Source: an uncultured Erysipelotrichaceae bacterium (GTDB lineage Bacteria; Bacillota_I; Bacilli_A; RFN20; CAG-288). Taken from it: DNA of 5,702 nucleotides. Position 1 is the stretch's first letter; the number at the start of each line of letters is the position of its first letter. The DNA lies in contig CACXYG010000098.1 of assembly GCA_902771745.1 (NCBI GenBank), positions 1 to 5,702 on the forward strand, written 5' to 3'. The notes beneath the pieces are model-generated. The model had not been told where the DNA came from. It was given only the letters and a program-made list of their open reading frames with translations, and ran no database searches. A program made the translations under genes and the position numbers. Positions 1-5,579 of the stretch are shown here, piece after piece.

Positions 1-60
1 GAAGATGAAGACTTAGAACAGACGATGAAGTTCATCAAGTCAGAATGGTTCAAAGATTAA
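1..60 (+). CDS. C-terminal end of an unidentified protein (partial, 5' end outside window)
   Basis: An open frame runs from the first base to a TAA at 58-60, giving 19 residues that end in KSEWFKD. The peptide is strongly charged, with an acidic EDEDLEQ stretch followed by a basic/aromatic tail, and looks like a soluble C-terminal helix. A hairpin terminator begins four bases after the stop, which supports this as a genuine gene end. The fragment is too short to assign a family. It lies left of the proposed insertion-sequence end, so it appears intact at its 3' end. Confidence 0.6.
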   Translation, partial: EDEDLEQTMKFIKSEWFKD

Positions 61-63
61 ACT

Positions 64-86
64 GACCAGTCGCAAGACTGGTCTTT
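64..86 (+). terminator. Rho-independent terminator of the left-edge gene
   Basis: A perfect 8-bp stem, GACCAGTC (64-71) and GACTGGTC (76-83), encloses the 4-base loop GCAA. It is followed by TTTATC and starts four bases after the stop codon at 60. On the opposite strand the same stem is followed by AGTTTAATC, a weak T-tract, so it could also partly stop transcripts leaving the transposase gene from the right. Confidence 0.8.
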
Positions 87-98
87 ATCATATATAAT

Positions 99-116
99 AC
101 CTGACTTTTTGAGTTG
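99..116 (+). repeat. Proposed left terminal inverted repeat of the IS
   Basis: ACCTGACTTTTTGAGTTG, read inward, matches the right-end copy at 15 of 18 positions, including an uninterrupted 10-base core CTTTTTGAGT (105-114). It sits just outside the transposase stop codon, where a terminal repeat is expected. Confidence 0.5.
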
Positions 117-120
117 AGCG

Positions 121-1836
121 TTATTTTCTCGTGACGAATTTGTATTTCATCAGTTTCTGAATCTTTTTCTCGGTCATAATCAAAGAACGAGTTCCCATAT
201 TTATGACCTCTTCAACCTGCTTTACGACAGGGGTGTCTCTCATCGTGTTGATATACTCACTCTTGCCAGTATCAGTCACCTGGAAATTTCTTATATAGTC
301 TGTCAGCTGCTCAGCGGATATCTTATCCTCAAAGCATCTGAACTGCAGCAATCGCAGGATGATCACTGCCAGATAGCAGATTGTGAAATGCCCCTTTATC
401 GAATCCTCATGCTGAACATAGACAGGCCTCGCATCCAGCTGCGATTTCATGATTCGGAAGGTGTTCTCAATTATCCAGAGATTGTGATAGGTGCTATAGA
501 TTGCTGTAGGCTTCTCTTTGATCTCTGAAGTGATTATCTCGTTATATCCTGCAAGTGCCAGTGCCTCATTTATCGCATCCTGATTCACAACTGCCTTGAC
601 ATCACTCTCAGAGACGAAAGTGACATATTTGCTGCTGTCTCCATATTCAGATCTCTTGGCAGCGCTCAGACATAATTTTGCTGCCTTCTCTGCCTGCTTC
701 AGGATTTCAGTCTTCTTCTTTCTGGCCAGGGAAGGAGAAAACGTGGCAATTCTCATTTGATTGACACTGAATTCGATCTTCTTGCCGGATTCGTCCGTGA
801 ATTTATATCTGATGCATTCCTTTCTGCTCTTGATTTTGTAGAGGACCTCACCATTCTTGTCCTTGACTTCCACATAGGGGCATTCTGCGGAATCCAGTTT
901 TACCCATTCCTTCTCAACTTCGCCTGCCCCCATGACCGACTGGGAGTAGATATAGCCATCACCATTGCTTACTGCCTCAAAGATGTTTCTTGCACAATTG
1001 AGCCCTTTATCGGCAACCTGGATGGTTCTTCCCGTGATATGATCCTGATTCTTCATCTCTGAGATGATCCTGCGGATCTCAGGCTTTTCTGACTGATTGC
1101 CAGGATAGAGATGCATGCCCAGAGGGATACAATCGGCATCCAGCAGAAGAGCCTGTCCGACAATCGGATTATGACGTTCCTCCTTGCTTGGTCCCGGTCT
1201 TCTGAAGGAATCGCTCACATCAATCTCGAAATAGTAGTTCGTGCAGTCAAAATACACATGACCGGTCTCTCTTTTTCCGATGACATTGGAAATCCCCCTG
1301 TTGAAGGTCTCGATAAGCTTCTGATAGTTTTCACCGATGAATCTCGTCAGTTCATAGATTTGCGGGAGGGTACAATCACCATGTTCGAACAGAGAGGGTA
1401 TGACCTGCTCATATGCCCTTTTCTTGGAGGAGGGACACACGATTCTGGCCATGACCAGATCATGGAGCAACTGCTTTTTGTCACACTGGATATCTGATTG
1501 GGAGAGAAGTATGTCGAGATACAGATCCATGCTCATCTTCCGATAAACGGCATGAGGAAGGAAATATCCGATGTTTTTCAGAGGACTCGTCTCACTGATC
1601 AGCGTCTCCTTCAGAGTCTTGCGCTCATTGGCATTCTTCCTGTTCAATGCATCAACTTCCTTCTTGTAGTACTCATAGGCGTCAGTGCCAAGAGAATCGG
1701 AGAGAGCCTGCTCATCACCGAGCTTCTTGTATAGTCGCTGAACGGAATATTTCTTTTCCGGACTGTAGTGTGTCTCCACAATCTGAAGATAGGTCTTGTA
1801 GCCTTTTTTTCTTGATCTCTTGAGAATGAATGACAT
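121..1836 (-). CDS. IS1634-family transposase (DDE, IS4 superfamily), full length
   Basis: This 571-residue transposase catalyses cut-and-join movement of its element. The DDE triad fits D197 (YFDCTNYYFE), D276 (QVADKGLNCARN) and E457 (IIENTFRIMK). The last shows the E-x6-K signature ending at K464, followed by the family-typical RPVYV and a hydrophobic stretch around 485-498. A long insert between the second D and the E (about 300-440) is usual for the group. The N-terminal region (1-100) is basic and opens with FILKRSRKKGYKTYLQIVE, a typical IS1634 start. The ATG at 1836 is chosen because AAGGGG lies 9 bases upstream. No frameshift or stop is visible, so the gene looks functional. Its codon style (more GAG, CTG, AGG) differs from the genes to the right, consistent with acquisition. 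Confidence 0.95.
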   Translation of the reverse strand: MSFILKRSRKKGYKTYLQIVETHYSPEKKYSVQRLYKKLGDEQALSDSLGTDAYEYYKKEVDALNRKNANERKTLKETLISETSPLKNIGYFLPHAVYRKMSMDLYLDILLSQSDIQCDKKQLLHDLVMARIVCPSSKKRAYEQVIPSLFEHGDCTLPQIYELTRFIGENYQKLIETFNRGISNVIGKRETGHVYFDCTNYYFEIDVSDSFRRPGPSKEERHNPIVGQALLLDADCIPLGMHLYPGNQSEKPEIRRIISEMKNQDHITGRTIQVADKGLNCARNIFEAVSNGDGYIYSQSVMGAGEVEKEWVKLDSAECPYVEVKDKNGEVLYKIKSRKECIRYKFTDESGKKIEFSVNQMRIATFSPSLARKKKTEILKQAEKAAKLCLSAAKRSEYGDSSKYVTFVSESDVKAVVNQDAINEALALAGYNEIITSEIKEKPTAIYSTYHNLWIIENTFRIMKSQLDARPVYVQHEDSIKGHFTICYLAVIILRLLQFRCFEDKISAEQLTDYIRNFQVTDTGKSEYINTMRDTPVVKQVEEVINMGTRSLIMTEKKIQKLMKYKFVTRK

Positions 1837-1861
1837 GGTGTCTTGCCCCTTTCCCTGCAGC

Positions 1862-1930
1862 TGATACTATTATATCATATGCGTCACGTTGTGTCACTAT
1901 ATTTTAAGCAAGAAAAAATATTTTTGTCAA
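1862..1930 (-). promoter_or_regulatory. Tandem candidate promoters of the transposase
   Basis: Two sigma-70-type promoters face the transposase. The distal one has a perfect TTGACA (1930-1925), an 18-base spacer and TAAAAT (1906-1901). The proximal one has GTGACA (1897-1892), a 17-base spacer and a perfect TATAAT (1874-1869). The proximal promoter would start RNA near 1862, giving a leader of about 26 bases that carries the AAGGGG ribosome site. Both lie between the minus-strand terminator and the gene, so the IS can express its transposase independently of the insertion site. Confidence 0.55.
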
Positions 1931-1960
1931 GCCACCACACGAACCGCAGGGGAGGTGAAT

Positions 1961-2000
1961 TAAAAAAACAGAAAACACCGATAACTAAGGGCGTTTTCTG
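1961..2000 (-). terminator. Minus-strand rho-independent terminator upstream of the transposase
   Basis: Read on the minus strand, CAGAAAACGCC (2000-1990) pairs with GGTGTTTTCTG (1979-1969) through 11 bp with one G-U wobble. A 10-base loop separates the arms, and seven consecutive T follow (1968-1962). On the plus strand the wobble becomes an A-C mismatch and no T-tract follows, so it acts in one direction only. It stands where transcription entering from the AMP-binding gene would be stopped before reaching the transposase. If the IS ends at 2091 it is part of the element and acts as an insulator. Confidence 0.8.
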
Positions 2001-2037
2001 TAGTCATGTGAATCAGAAAAAAGACAATTAAACCAGT

Positions 2038-2349
2038 TCAGAACCTGCTTCTGCTCATAAAAATATCTCGTGACGACTCAAAAAGACGGGTTTCATCATC
2101 ATCTCTGGGATTTAGAAGGATGATATCTTTCTTCTGATAGGCGCAAGCAAAGATGGAAAGGATACATTCATAAGAGTTTTCGGTAAGAATACCGACTCTC
2201 TGCTTTTCGATTTTGGGGAAGGAGAGGATGTTTTTTCTAAAGTCTTCATAGGTGATATGACATAGGTCACCTTCTTCTTCATACAAGAACATATCTTTCG
2301 TTGAAGATTGTTGCTCGAGTAGTTCGTAAAATGTAGTGTATTGTTTCAT
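2038..2349 (-). pseudogene. Truncated AMP-binding (acyl-CoA synthetase-like) enzyme, N-terminal fragment
   Basis: The frame starts like class I adenylate-forming enzymes: KQYTTFYELLEQQS, LYEEEGDLCHITYEDF, QRVGILTENSYECILSIFACAYQKKDIILLNP. These correspond to the early N-terminal segment, where intact enzymes run to about 450-600 residues. Only about 86 native codons remain before the proposed IS end at 2091; the frame then reads 17 IS-encoded residues to a TGA at 2038. The ATP-binding P-loop and catalytic core are absent, so it cannot be active. I chose the ATG at 2349 because GGAG lies 11 bases upstream; the in-frame ATG at 2367 has no ribosome site and sits next to a TATAAT box. It is divergent from the fatty acid isomerase gene, suggesting it once activated fatty acids, but that is inferred from position only. 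Confidence 0.7.
2074..2091 (-). repeat. Proposed right terminal inverted repeat of the IS
   Basis: Read inward on the minus strand this is ACCCGTCTTTTTGAGTCG, sharing the CTTTTTGAGT core with the left end. It lies within the open frame of the truncated AMP-binding gene. The last 17 codons of that frame (TRLFESS... to the stop) would therefore be IS sequence, not native gene sequence. Confidence 0.5.
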
Positions 2350-2370
2350 TACTCGTTTTTCTCCCATTTA

Positions 2371-2376
2371 ATTATA
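2371..2376 (-). promoter_or_regulatory. Candidate -10 box of the truncated AMP-binding gene
   Basis: A perfect TATAAT on the minus strand lies just upstream of the frame. RNA would start near 2364, at or beside the GGAG ribosome site, which supports translation from the ATG at 2349. No convincing -35 box is present at the right distance (AACCCC at 17 bases), so the promoter may be weak or need an activator. Confidence 0.4.
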
Positions 2377-2396
2377 CATTTATTTAATTGGTAGGG

Positions 2397-2425
2397 GTTA
2401 CATTTTATTTTAAAAGTAGTAAAAT
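2397..2425 (+). promoter_or_regulatory. Candidate promoter of the fatty acid isomerase gene
   Basis: GTTACA (2397-2402), a 17-base spacer and TAAAAT (2420-2425) form a moderate sigma-70-type promoter, with start near 2432 and a leader of about 37 bases. It lies in the 119-bp divergent intergenic region. The -10 box is inside the right arm of an inverted repeat, so a protein bound there would block it. Confidence 0.4.
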
Positions 2426-2429
2426 AAAA
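2403..2429. promoter_or_regulatory. Perfect 10-bp inverted repeat, possible operator
   Basis: TTTTATTTTA (2403-2412) and TAAAATAAAA (2420-2429) are exact reverse complements separated by AAAGTAG. The 27-bp site overlaps the spacer and -10 box of the isomerase promoter and lies between two divergent genes, the classic position for a dimeric repressor. No T-tract follows and the arms are pure A/T, so a terminator role is unlikely. No regulator gene is in the window. A chance A/T-rich palindrome cannot be excluded. Confidence 0.4.
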
Positions 2430-2468
2430 CCAATCTATAAAAACTTGGAAAGGAGATTCAGTTTCTTT

Positions 2469-3929
2469 ATGGATAAAAATTCCCGTATTGCCATCATCGG
2501 TGGTGGCCCGGCCGGCTTATCTGCAGCCATGTATCTCGAAATGAAGGGATACGAAAACTATGTCATTTATGAAAAGACCGATCACGTCGGTGGTAAATGT
2601 CATTCCCCAGTGTGCAATGGTAAGAGATATGAAATGGGTGCCATTATGGGTGTTCCTTCTTACTATGCCGTTCACGACATCGAAAAGTTTGCTGGTGTCG
2701 AACATGATGGTCCAAAGCTCAACCGTAACTACAAGTATCCAGATGGTCGTCCTGACTACCGTTGGGATACTGCCGATGCGATGAAGAGCCCTCTCAAATT
2801 CTTCTTAAAGCATCCAAAGTCTGCTATTCATTTAAAGAAGTTAGCAGCCCAGATCAAGAAGTTTGGTGAAATCTTGGAAACCACCTATAAGGGTTATGAT
2901 GTCACCGGTCATATCGGTGTTGCTCAGGGTAAGTACAAAGGTTATGCCGTCTCTGAAGCAAGAGAACCTGTGGAAGGCGAAAATCCAAACTTAAAAGATT
3001 TATCTATGCCATTTAACAAGTTCTGTGAGAAGGTTGGTTGCCCTCTTGTCCAGGAAGTCTGGATTCAGCCATTCACTTCTTTCGGTTATGGTTATTTTGA
3101 TGAAATCCCAGCTGCTTATGTTCTTAAGTATCTTGATTTCCAGACCATGATGAACTTCGTCAACGTCAATCTCTGGACTTGGAAAGATGGTACGCAATCC
3201 ATTTATGAACGCTTAAATGCCAAGTTGAAACACGCTGCCTTACTCAATTCCAATATTGAAAAGGTTGTCCGTGGTGAAAAGGTCACCATCACCGTCAATG
3301 GTGCCGAAGAAGTCTTTGATAAGATCATCATCACCGCTCCTTTACAGGTTGCGACTGAAAAGAATCCTCTTGATAACCCAGTTGCCAAGACTTTGGATTC
3401 CTGGCTTGATGTCACTGCGGAAGAAAGAGAATTATTCTCCAAGATCGACTATGAAAGATATGACACCATGGCTGTCATGGTCGAAAAGGATAAATATCCA
3501 GATGTCTCCTACTACATCGTTGACAACATGGTCCCTGAAAGACTTGGTCATTTGATGGTCTACTATAGAAGATGGGAAGGCGAAACCGATCAGCCGATCG
3601 TCACTTATGCCTTACGTCATCATAAGACTGCCAATGGCGGTAAGGAACTCGGCTATGAAGAAACCAAGAAGACCGTCATGGAAGATATGAGAAAAGTCGG
3701 CGCTACTCCAGATGTCACTAAGGCCAACAATGGACTTCTCTATGAATTCCAGACCTACTACTTCCCACATGTCTATTCGGAAGATTATGCCGCTGGCTGG
3801 TATGATAAGGTCGAAGCCATGCAGGGTAAGAACAACACTTACTATGCTGGTGAAATCATGTCCTTTGGTGACATGGATGAAACCTGTGAATACTCTCACG
3901 ACTTAGTCGAAAGATTCTTCGCAGACTAA
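2469..3929 (+). CDS. Polyunsaturated fatty acid (linoleate) isomerase, FAD-dependent, PAI-like
   Basis: This 486-residue flavoprotein is a clear homologue of C. acnes PAI, which uses bound FAD to convert free linoleate (cis-9,cis-12) into trans-10,cis-12 conjugated linoleate without net oxidation. The FAD site is at the N-terminus: IAIIGGGPAG (7-16), ribose-binding E35, then TDHVGGKCHSP (37-47) and YEMGAIMGVPSY (54-65). Family-typical blocks follow: WIQPFTSFGYGYFDEIPAAYVLKYLDF split over 198-224, LWTWKDGTQ (235-243), and the C-terminal FAD closure YYAGEIMSFGDMDE (458-471). By recalled alignment R86 and F230 match PAI R88 and F193, the substrate-channel gate residues. It is about 60 residues longer than PAI (424), mainly after R86. 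The ATG at 2469 is chosen because AGGAG lies 13 bases upstream and the flavin fold begins at once; spacing is longer than usual. Probably cytosolic. Exact product isomer is unproven. Confidence 0.88.
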   Translation: MDKNSRIAIIGGGPAGLSAAMYLEMKGYENYVIYEKTDHVGGKCHSPVCNGKRYEMGAIMGVPSYYAVHDIEKFAGVEHDGPKLNRNYKYPDGRPDYRWDTADAMKSPLKFFLKHPKSAIHLKKLAAQIKKFGEILETTYKGYDVTGHIGVAQGKYKGYAVSEAREPVEGENPNLKDLSMPFNKFCEKVGCPLVQEVWIQPFTSFGYGYFDEIPAAYVLKYLDFQTMMNFVNVNLWTWKDGTQSIYERLNAKLKHAALLNSNIEKVVRGEKVTITVNGAEEVFDKIIITAPLQVATEKNPLDNPVAKTLDSWLDVTAEERELFSKIDYERYDTMAVMVEKDKYPDVSYYIVDNMVPERLGHLMVYYRRWEGETDQPIVTYALRHHKTANGGKELGYEETKKTVMEDMRKVGATPDVTKANNGLLYEFQTYYFPHVYSEDYAAGWYDKVEAMQGKNNTYYAGEIMSFGDMDETCEYSHDLVERFFAD

Positions 3930-3948
3930 TTCAAAAACAGTTTATCGT

Positions 3949-3983
3949 CGCAATAGGGGTAGTTTGACCACTACCCCTTTGCG
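3949..3983 (+). terminator. Intergenic hairpin between isomerase and saturase-like gene (attenuator or processing stem)
   Basis: AGGGGTAGT (3955-3963) and ACTACCCCT (3970-3978) form a perfect 9-bp stem with loop TTGACC. Beyond a single bulged T at 3954 the stem extends by CGCAA (3949-3953) with TTGCG (3979-3983), making 14 bp in all. The following bases, CATTTAATAAAAC, are A/T-rich but lack a run of T. It may be a leaky terminator that lowers expression of the downstream gene, or a stem that protects the 3' end of the isomerase message. Confidence 0.55.
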
Positions 3984-4006
3984 CATTTAATAAAACGAGG
4001 TAATTT

Positions 4007-5578
4007 ATGGCAGAGGAAAAGTTTTTTAAAGACAAATATGATGTCATCATCATCGGCGGAGCCCTGGCTGGCAGCGCTTGTGCGTTACAATTAGCACAAA
4101 AAGATGTTAAGAATATATTGATTTTGGAACAGCACAATCTTCCAGGTGGTATTGCCACATCTTTTGTCCGTGGTGATGTTGAAATTGAAGCCACGCTTCA
4201 CGAGATGATGTCCATTGGTAATGAAAATCAGCTGAAAGTCGGTGCCTTCTTTAAAGAGATGGGTGTTGATATCGACTGGATCAGAGTGCCAGAAGCATAT
4301 CGCTTCATCTCTCCGGATTGTGATGTGGTGGTTCATGCTGGTACGCATGGTGATTTTGAAACACCTGCCAAAGAGATTGCTTCAGCCGCTGGTGATAAAG
4401 ACGGTTCTTTATACACGCTGGTATTAGACTTCTTAAATATGTGTCATAAGGTTTATCAAGCCGTCAACTACGTCTCTATGAATCATCTTTCTAAGGCGCA
4501 GATGTTATTAAAGTTCCCAGAGCTTGTCAAGACTGCTGGTTACTCTGCTAAAGAAGTCATGGATGCTTATAAGTTACCAAAGAAGGTCCAGGATATGCTT
4601 TCCGCCTATTGGATTTATGTTGGTAACAAAGCCGATGACTTACCGATGACCATCTTTGCGTTCCTTCTTGCCGATTATTTGGGTTATGGTTCTTTTATTC
4701 CAAAGAAATTCTCTCACGAGATGTCTGTTAAGCTTGCGGAGAAATGCTTAGAAAAAGGTATCCAGATTGAATACGGTCAGAGAGTCGAGAAGATTTTAGT
4801 GGAAAATGGTCGAGTCAAAGGCGTCAGAACCGCCACTGGTCATGAAATCAAGTCCGATTATGTTGTCTCTGGCGCATATCCAAATACGGTCTATTCCAGA
4901 ATGATTGAACCAGAAAATGAAGTTCCTGCCGAGGCTGTGAAATTAGCCAATGCAAGAAGTATCGGTTTAACCTGTTTCTCGGTCGTTTTGTTATTAGACC
5001 AGTCTCCAGAAGAACTCGGTATCAAAGATTACTCCACCTTCTATGCACCAAAAGGTATGAACTTTGATGAAATCTGGAAAGAAGAAGAGACCACCGGTCC
5101 TTATAACTACATCACTTCCATCTGTACCAATATCGCCAATCCGGATTGTACGCCAAAAGGCACTTGTATCTATTCCATTACCGCCCTTCCACGCTATAAT
5201 GGATGGGAAAAGGAACTCACGGAAGAAAACTATGAAGAACTCAAGCAGAAGAATGCTCGTTACTTCATTGAAATGGAATCCCAGCGTCTTGGTGTCAATC
5301 TCTTTGACCACATCAAGGAAGTGGTCATTGAAGCCCCGGCTACCATCTCTCATTACACCGGTGCCTTCCATGGTTCCATCTATGGTTATATGCATACCAT
5401 GGATGATAATATCGTCGCTCGTCTTGGCATGAATGAAGAAGAACATTATATCCACGGTCTAGGCTTTGCTGGCGCCCACCAGATCTCTGGTGATGGTATG
5501 GGTCCAGCGATTACCAATGGTCGTAAGGGTGCCAAAGAAATCCTAACCTATATGGCCGAAGATAAGGAAGGTAAGTAA
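4007..5578 (+). CDS. CrtI / retinol-saturase-like FAD-dependent oxidoreductase
   Basis: A 523-residue flavoprotein of the phytoene desaturase / carotenoid isomerase / retinol 13,14-reductase superfamily. The N-terminal Rossmann fold (11-48) has DVIIIGGALAG (12-22), ribose-binding E41 and PGG (46-48), then a family-like IEATLHEM segment (60-67). The C-terminal FAD closure is HGLGFAGAHQISGDGMGPAI split over 483-502, followed by a helix GRKGAKEIL. The middle glycine of GxGxxG is alanine (A19). No signal peptide or membrane span is evident. GAGG (3997-4000), six bases before the ATG, fixes the start. Members desaturate, isomerise or reduce conjugated polyenes. Beside a linoleate isomerase, reduction of a conjugated diene is an attractive inference but not shown by the sequence. 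It shares only the general flavin fold with its neighbour. The next gene starts one base after its stop, implying coupled translation. Confidence 0.8.
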   Translation: MAEEKFFKDKYDVIIIGGALAGSACALQLAQKDVKNILILEQHNLPGGIATSFVRGDVEIEATLHEMMSIGNENQLKVGAFFKEMGVDIDWIRVPEAYRFISPDCDVVVHAGTHGDFETPAKEIASAAGDKDGSLYTLVLDFLNMCHKVYQAVNYVSMNHLSKAQMLLKFPELVKTAGYSAKEVMDAYKLPKKVQDMLSAYWIYVGNKADDLPMTIFAFLLADYLGYGSFIPKKFSHEMSVKLAEKCLEKGIQIEYGQRVEKILVENGRVKGVRTATGHEIKSDYVVSGAYPNTVYSRMIEPENEVPAEAVKLANARSIGLTCFSVVLLLDQSPEELGIKDYSTFYAPKGMNFDEIWKEEETTGPYNYITSICTNIANPDCTPKGTCIYSITALPRYNGWEKELTEENYEELKQKNARYFIEMESQRLGVNLFDHIKEVVIEAPATISHYTGAFHGSIYGYMHTMDDNIVARLGMNEEEHYIHGLGFAGAHQISGDGMGPAITNGRKGAKEILTYMAEDKEGK

Positions 5579-5579
5579 C

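Larger units (their letters stand above)
99..2091 (-). mobile_element. IS1634-family insertion sequence, about 2.0 kb, apparently complete
   Basis: The element is defined by the full-length IS1634-type transposase at 121-1836. The ends are inferred from an imperfect inverted-repeat pair, ACCTGACTTTTTGAGTTG at 99-116 and, read inward from the right, ACCCGTCTTTTTGAGTCG at 2091-2074 (15 of 18 identical). The resulting 1,993 bp is plausible for the family. The right boundary falls inside a truncated AMP-binding gene. No flanking target duplication is visible, either short or of the long variable type reported for some IS1634 relatives, so the two flanks probably did not come from one target site. 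Inside, 22 bp separate the left end from the transposase stop and 255 bp precede its start. The family call is firm; the exact ends are moderate. Confidence 0.6.

Noticed and set aside
93..98. TATAAT directly at the left IS boundary
   Set aside because: No -35 box lies at the correct distance (TCGCAA), and the region is simply A/T-rich; transcription from it would only be antisense to the transposase.
757..1497. Plus-strand open frames inside the transposase gene
   Set aside because: They are antisense to the intact DDE transposase, with no ribosome sites or family signatures.
1949..1957. GGGGAGGTG, a ribosome-site-like motif on the plus strand
   Set aside because: No start codon follows at a usable distance and no convincing open frame begins there.
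1843..2031. Plus-strand open frame of 62 residues between the transposase and the AMP-binding fragment
   Set aside because: It runs across the transposase promoters and the terminator stem in antisense, lacks a ribosome site, and its sequence looks like translated hairpin and A/T-rich DNA.
2388..2468. Extending the isomerase to a TTG at 2388 (27 extra residues)
   Set aside because: The extension would cover the predicted promoter and palindrome, has no ribosome site, and its residues do not match the family. AGGAG at 2451 supports the ATG at 2469.
3964..3991. Internal promoter TTGACC, 16-base spacer, TTTAAT before the saturase-like gene
   Set aside because: The -35 lies in the hairpin loop, the spacer is short, and RNA would start at about 3998, within the ribosome site. 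Possible but not supportable.
4994..5455. Minus-strand open frame of 153 residues within the saturase-like gene
   Set aside because: It is wholly antisense to a well-supported coding region, shows no recognisable domain, and is explained by codon bias.
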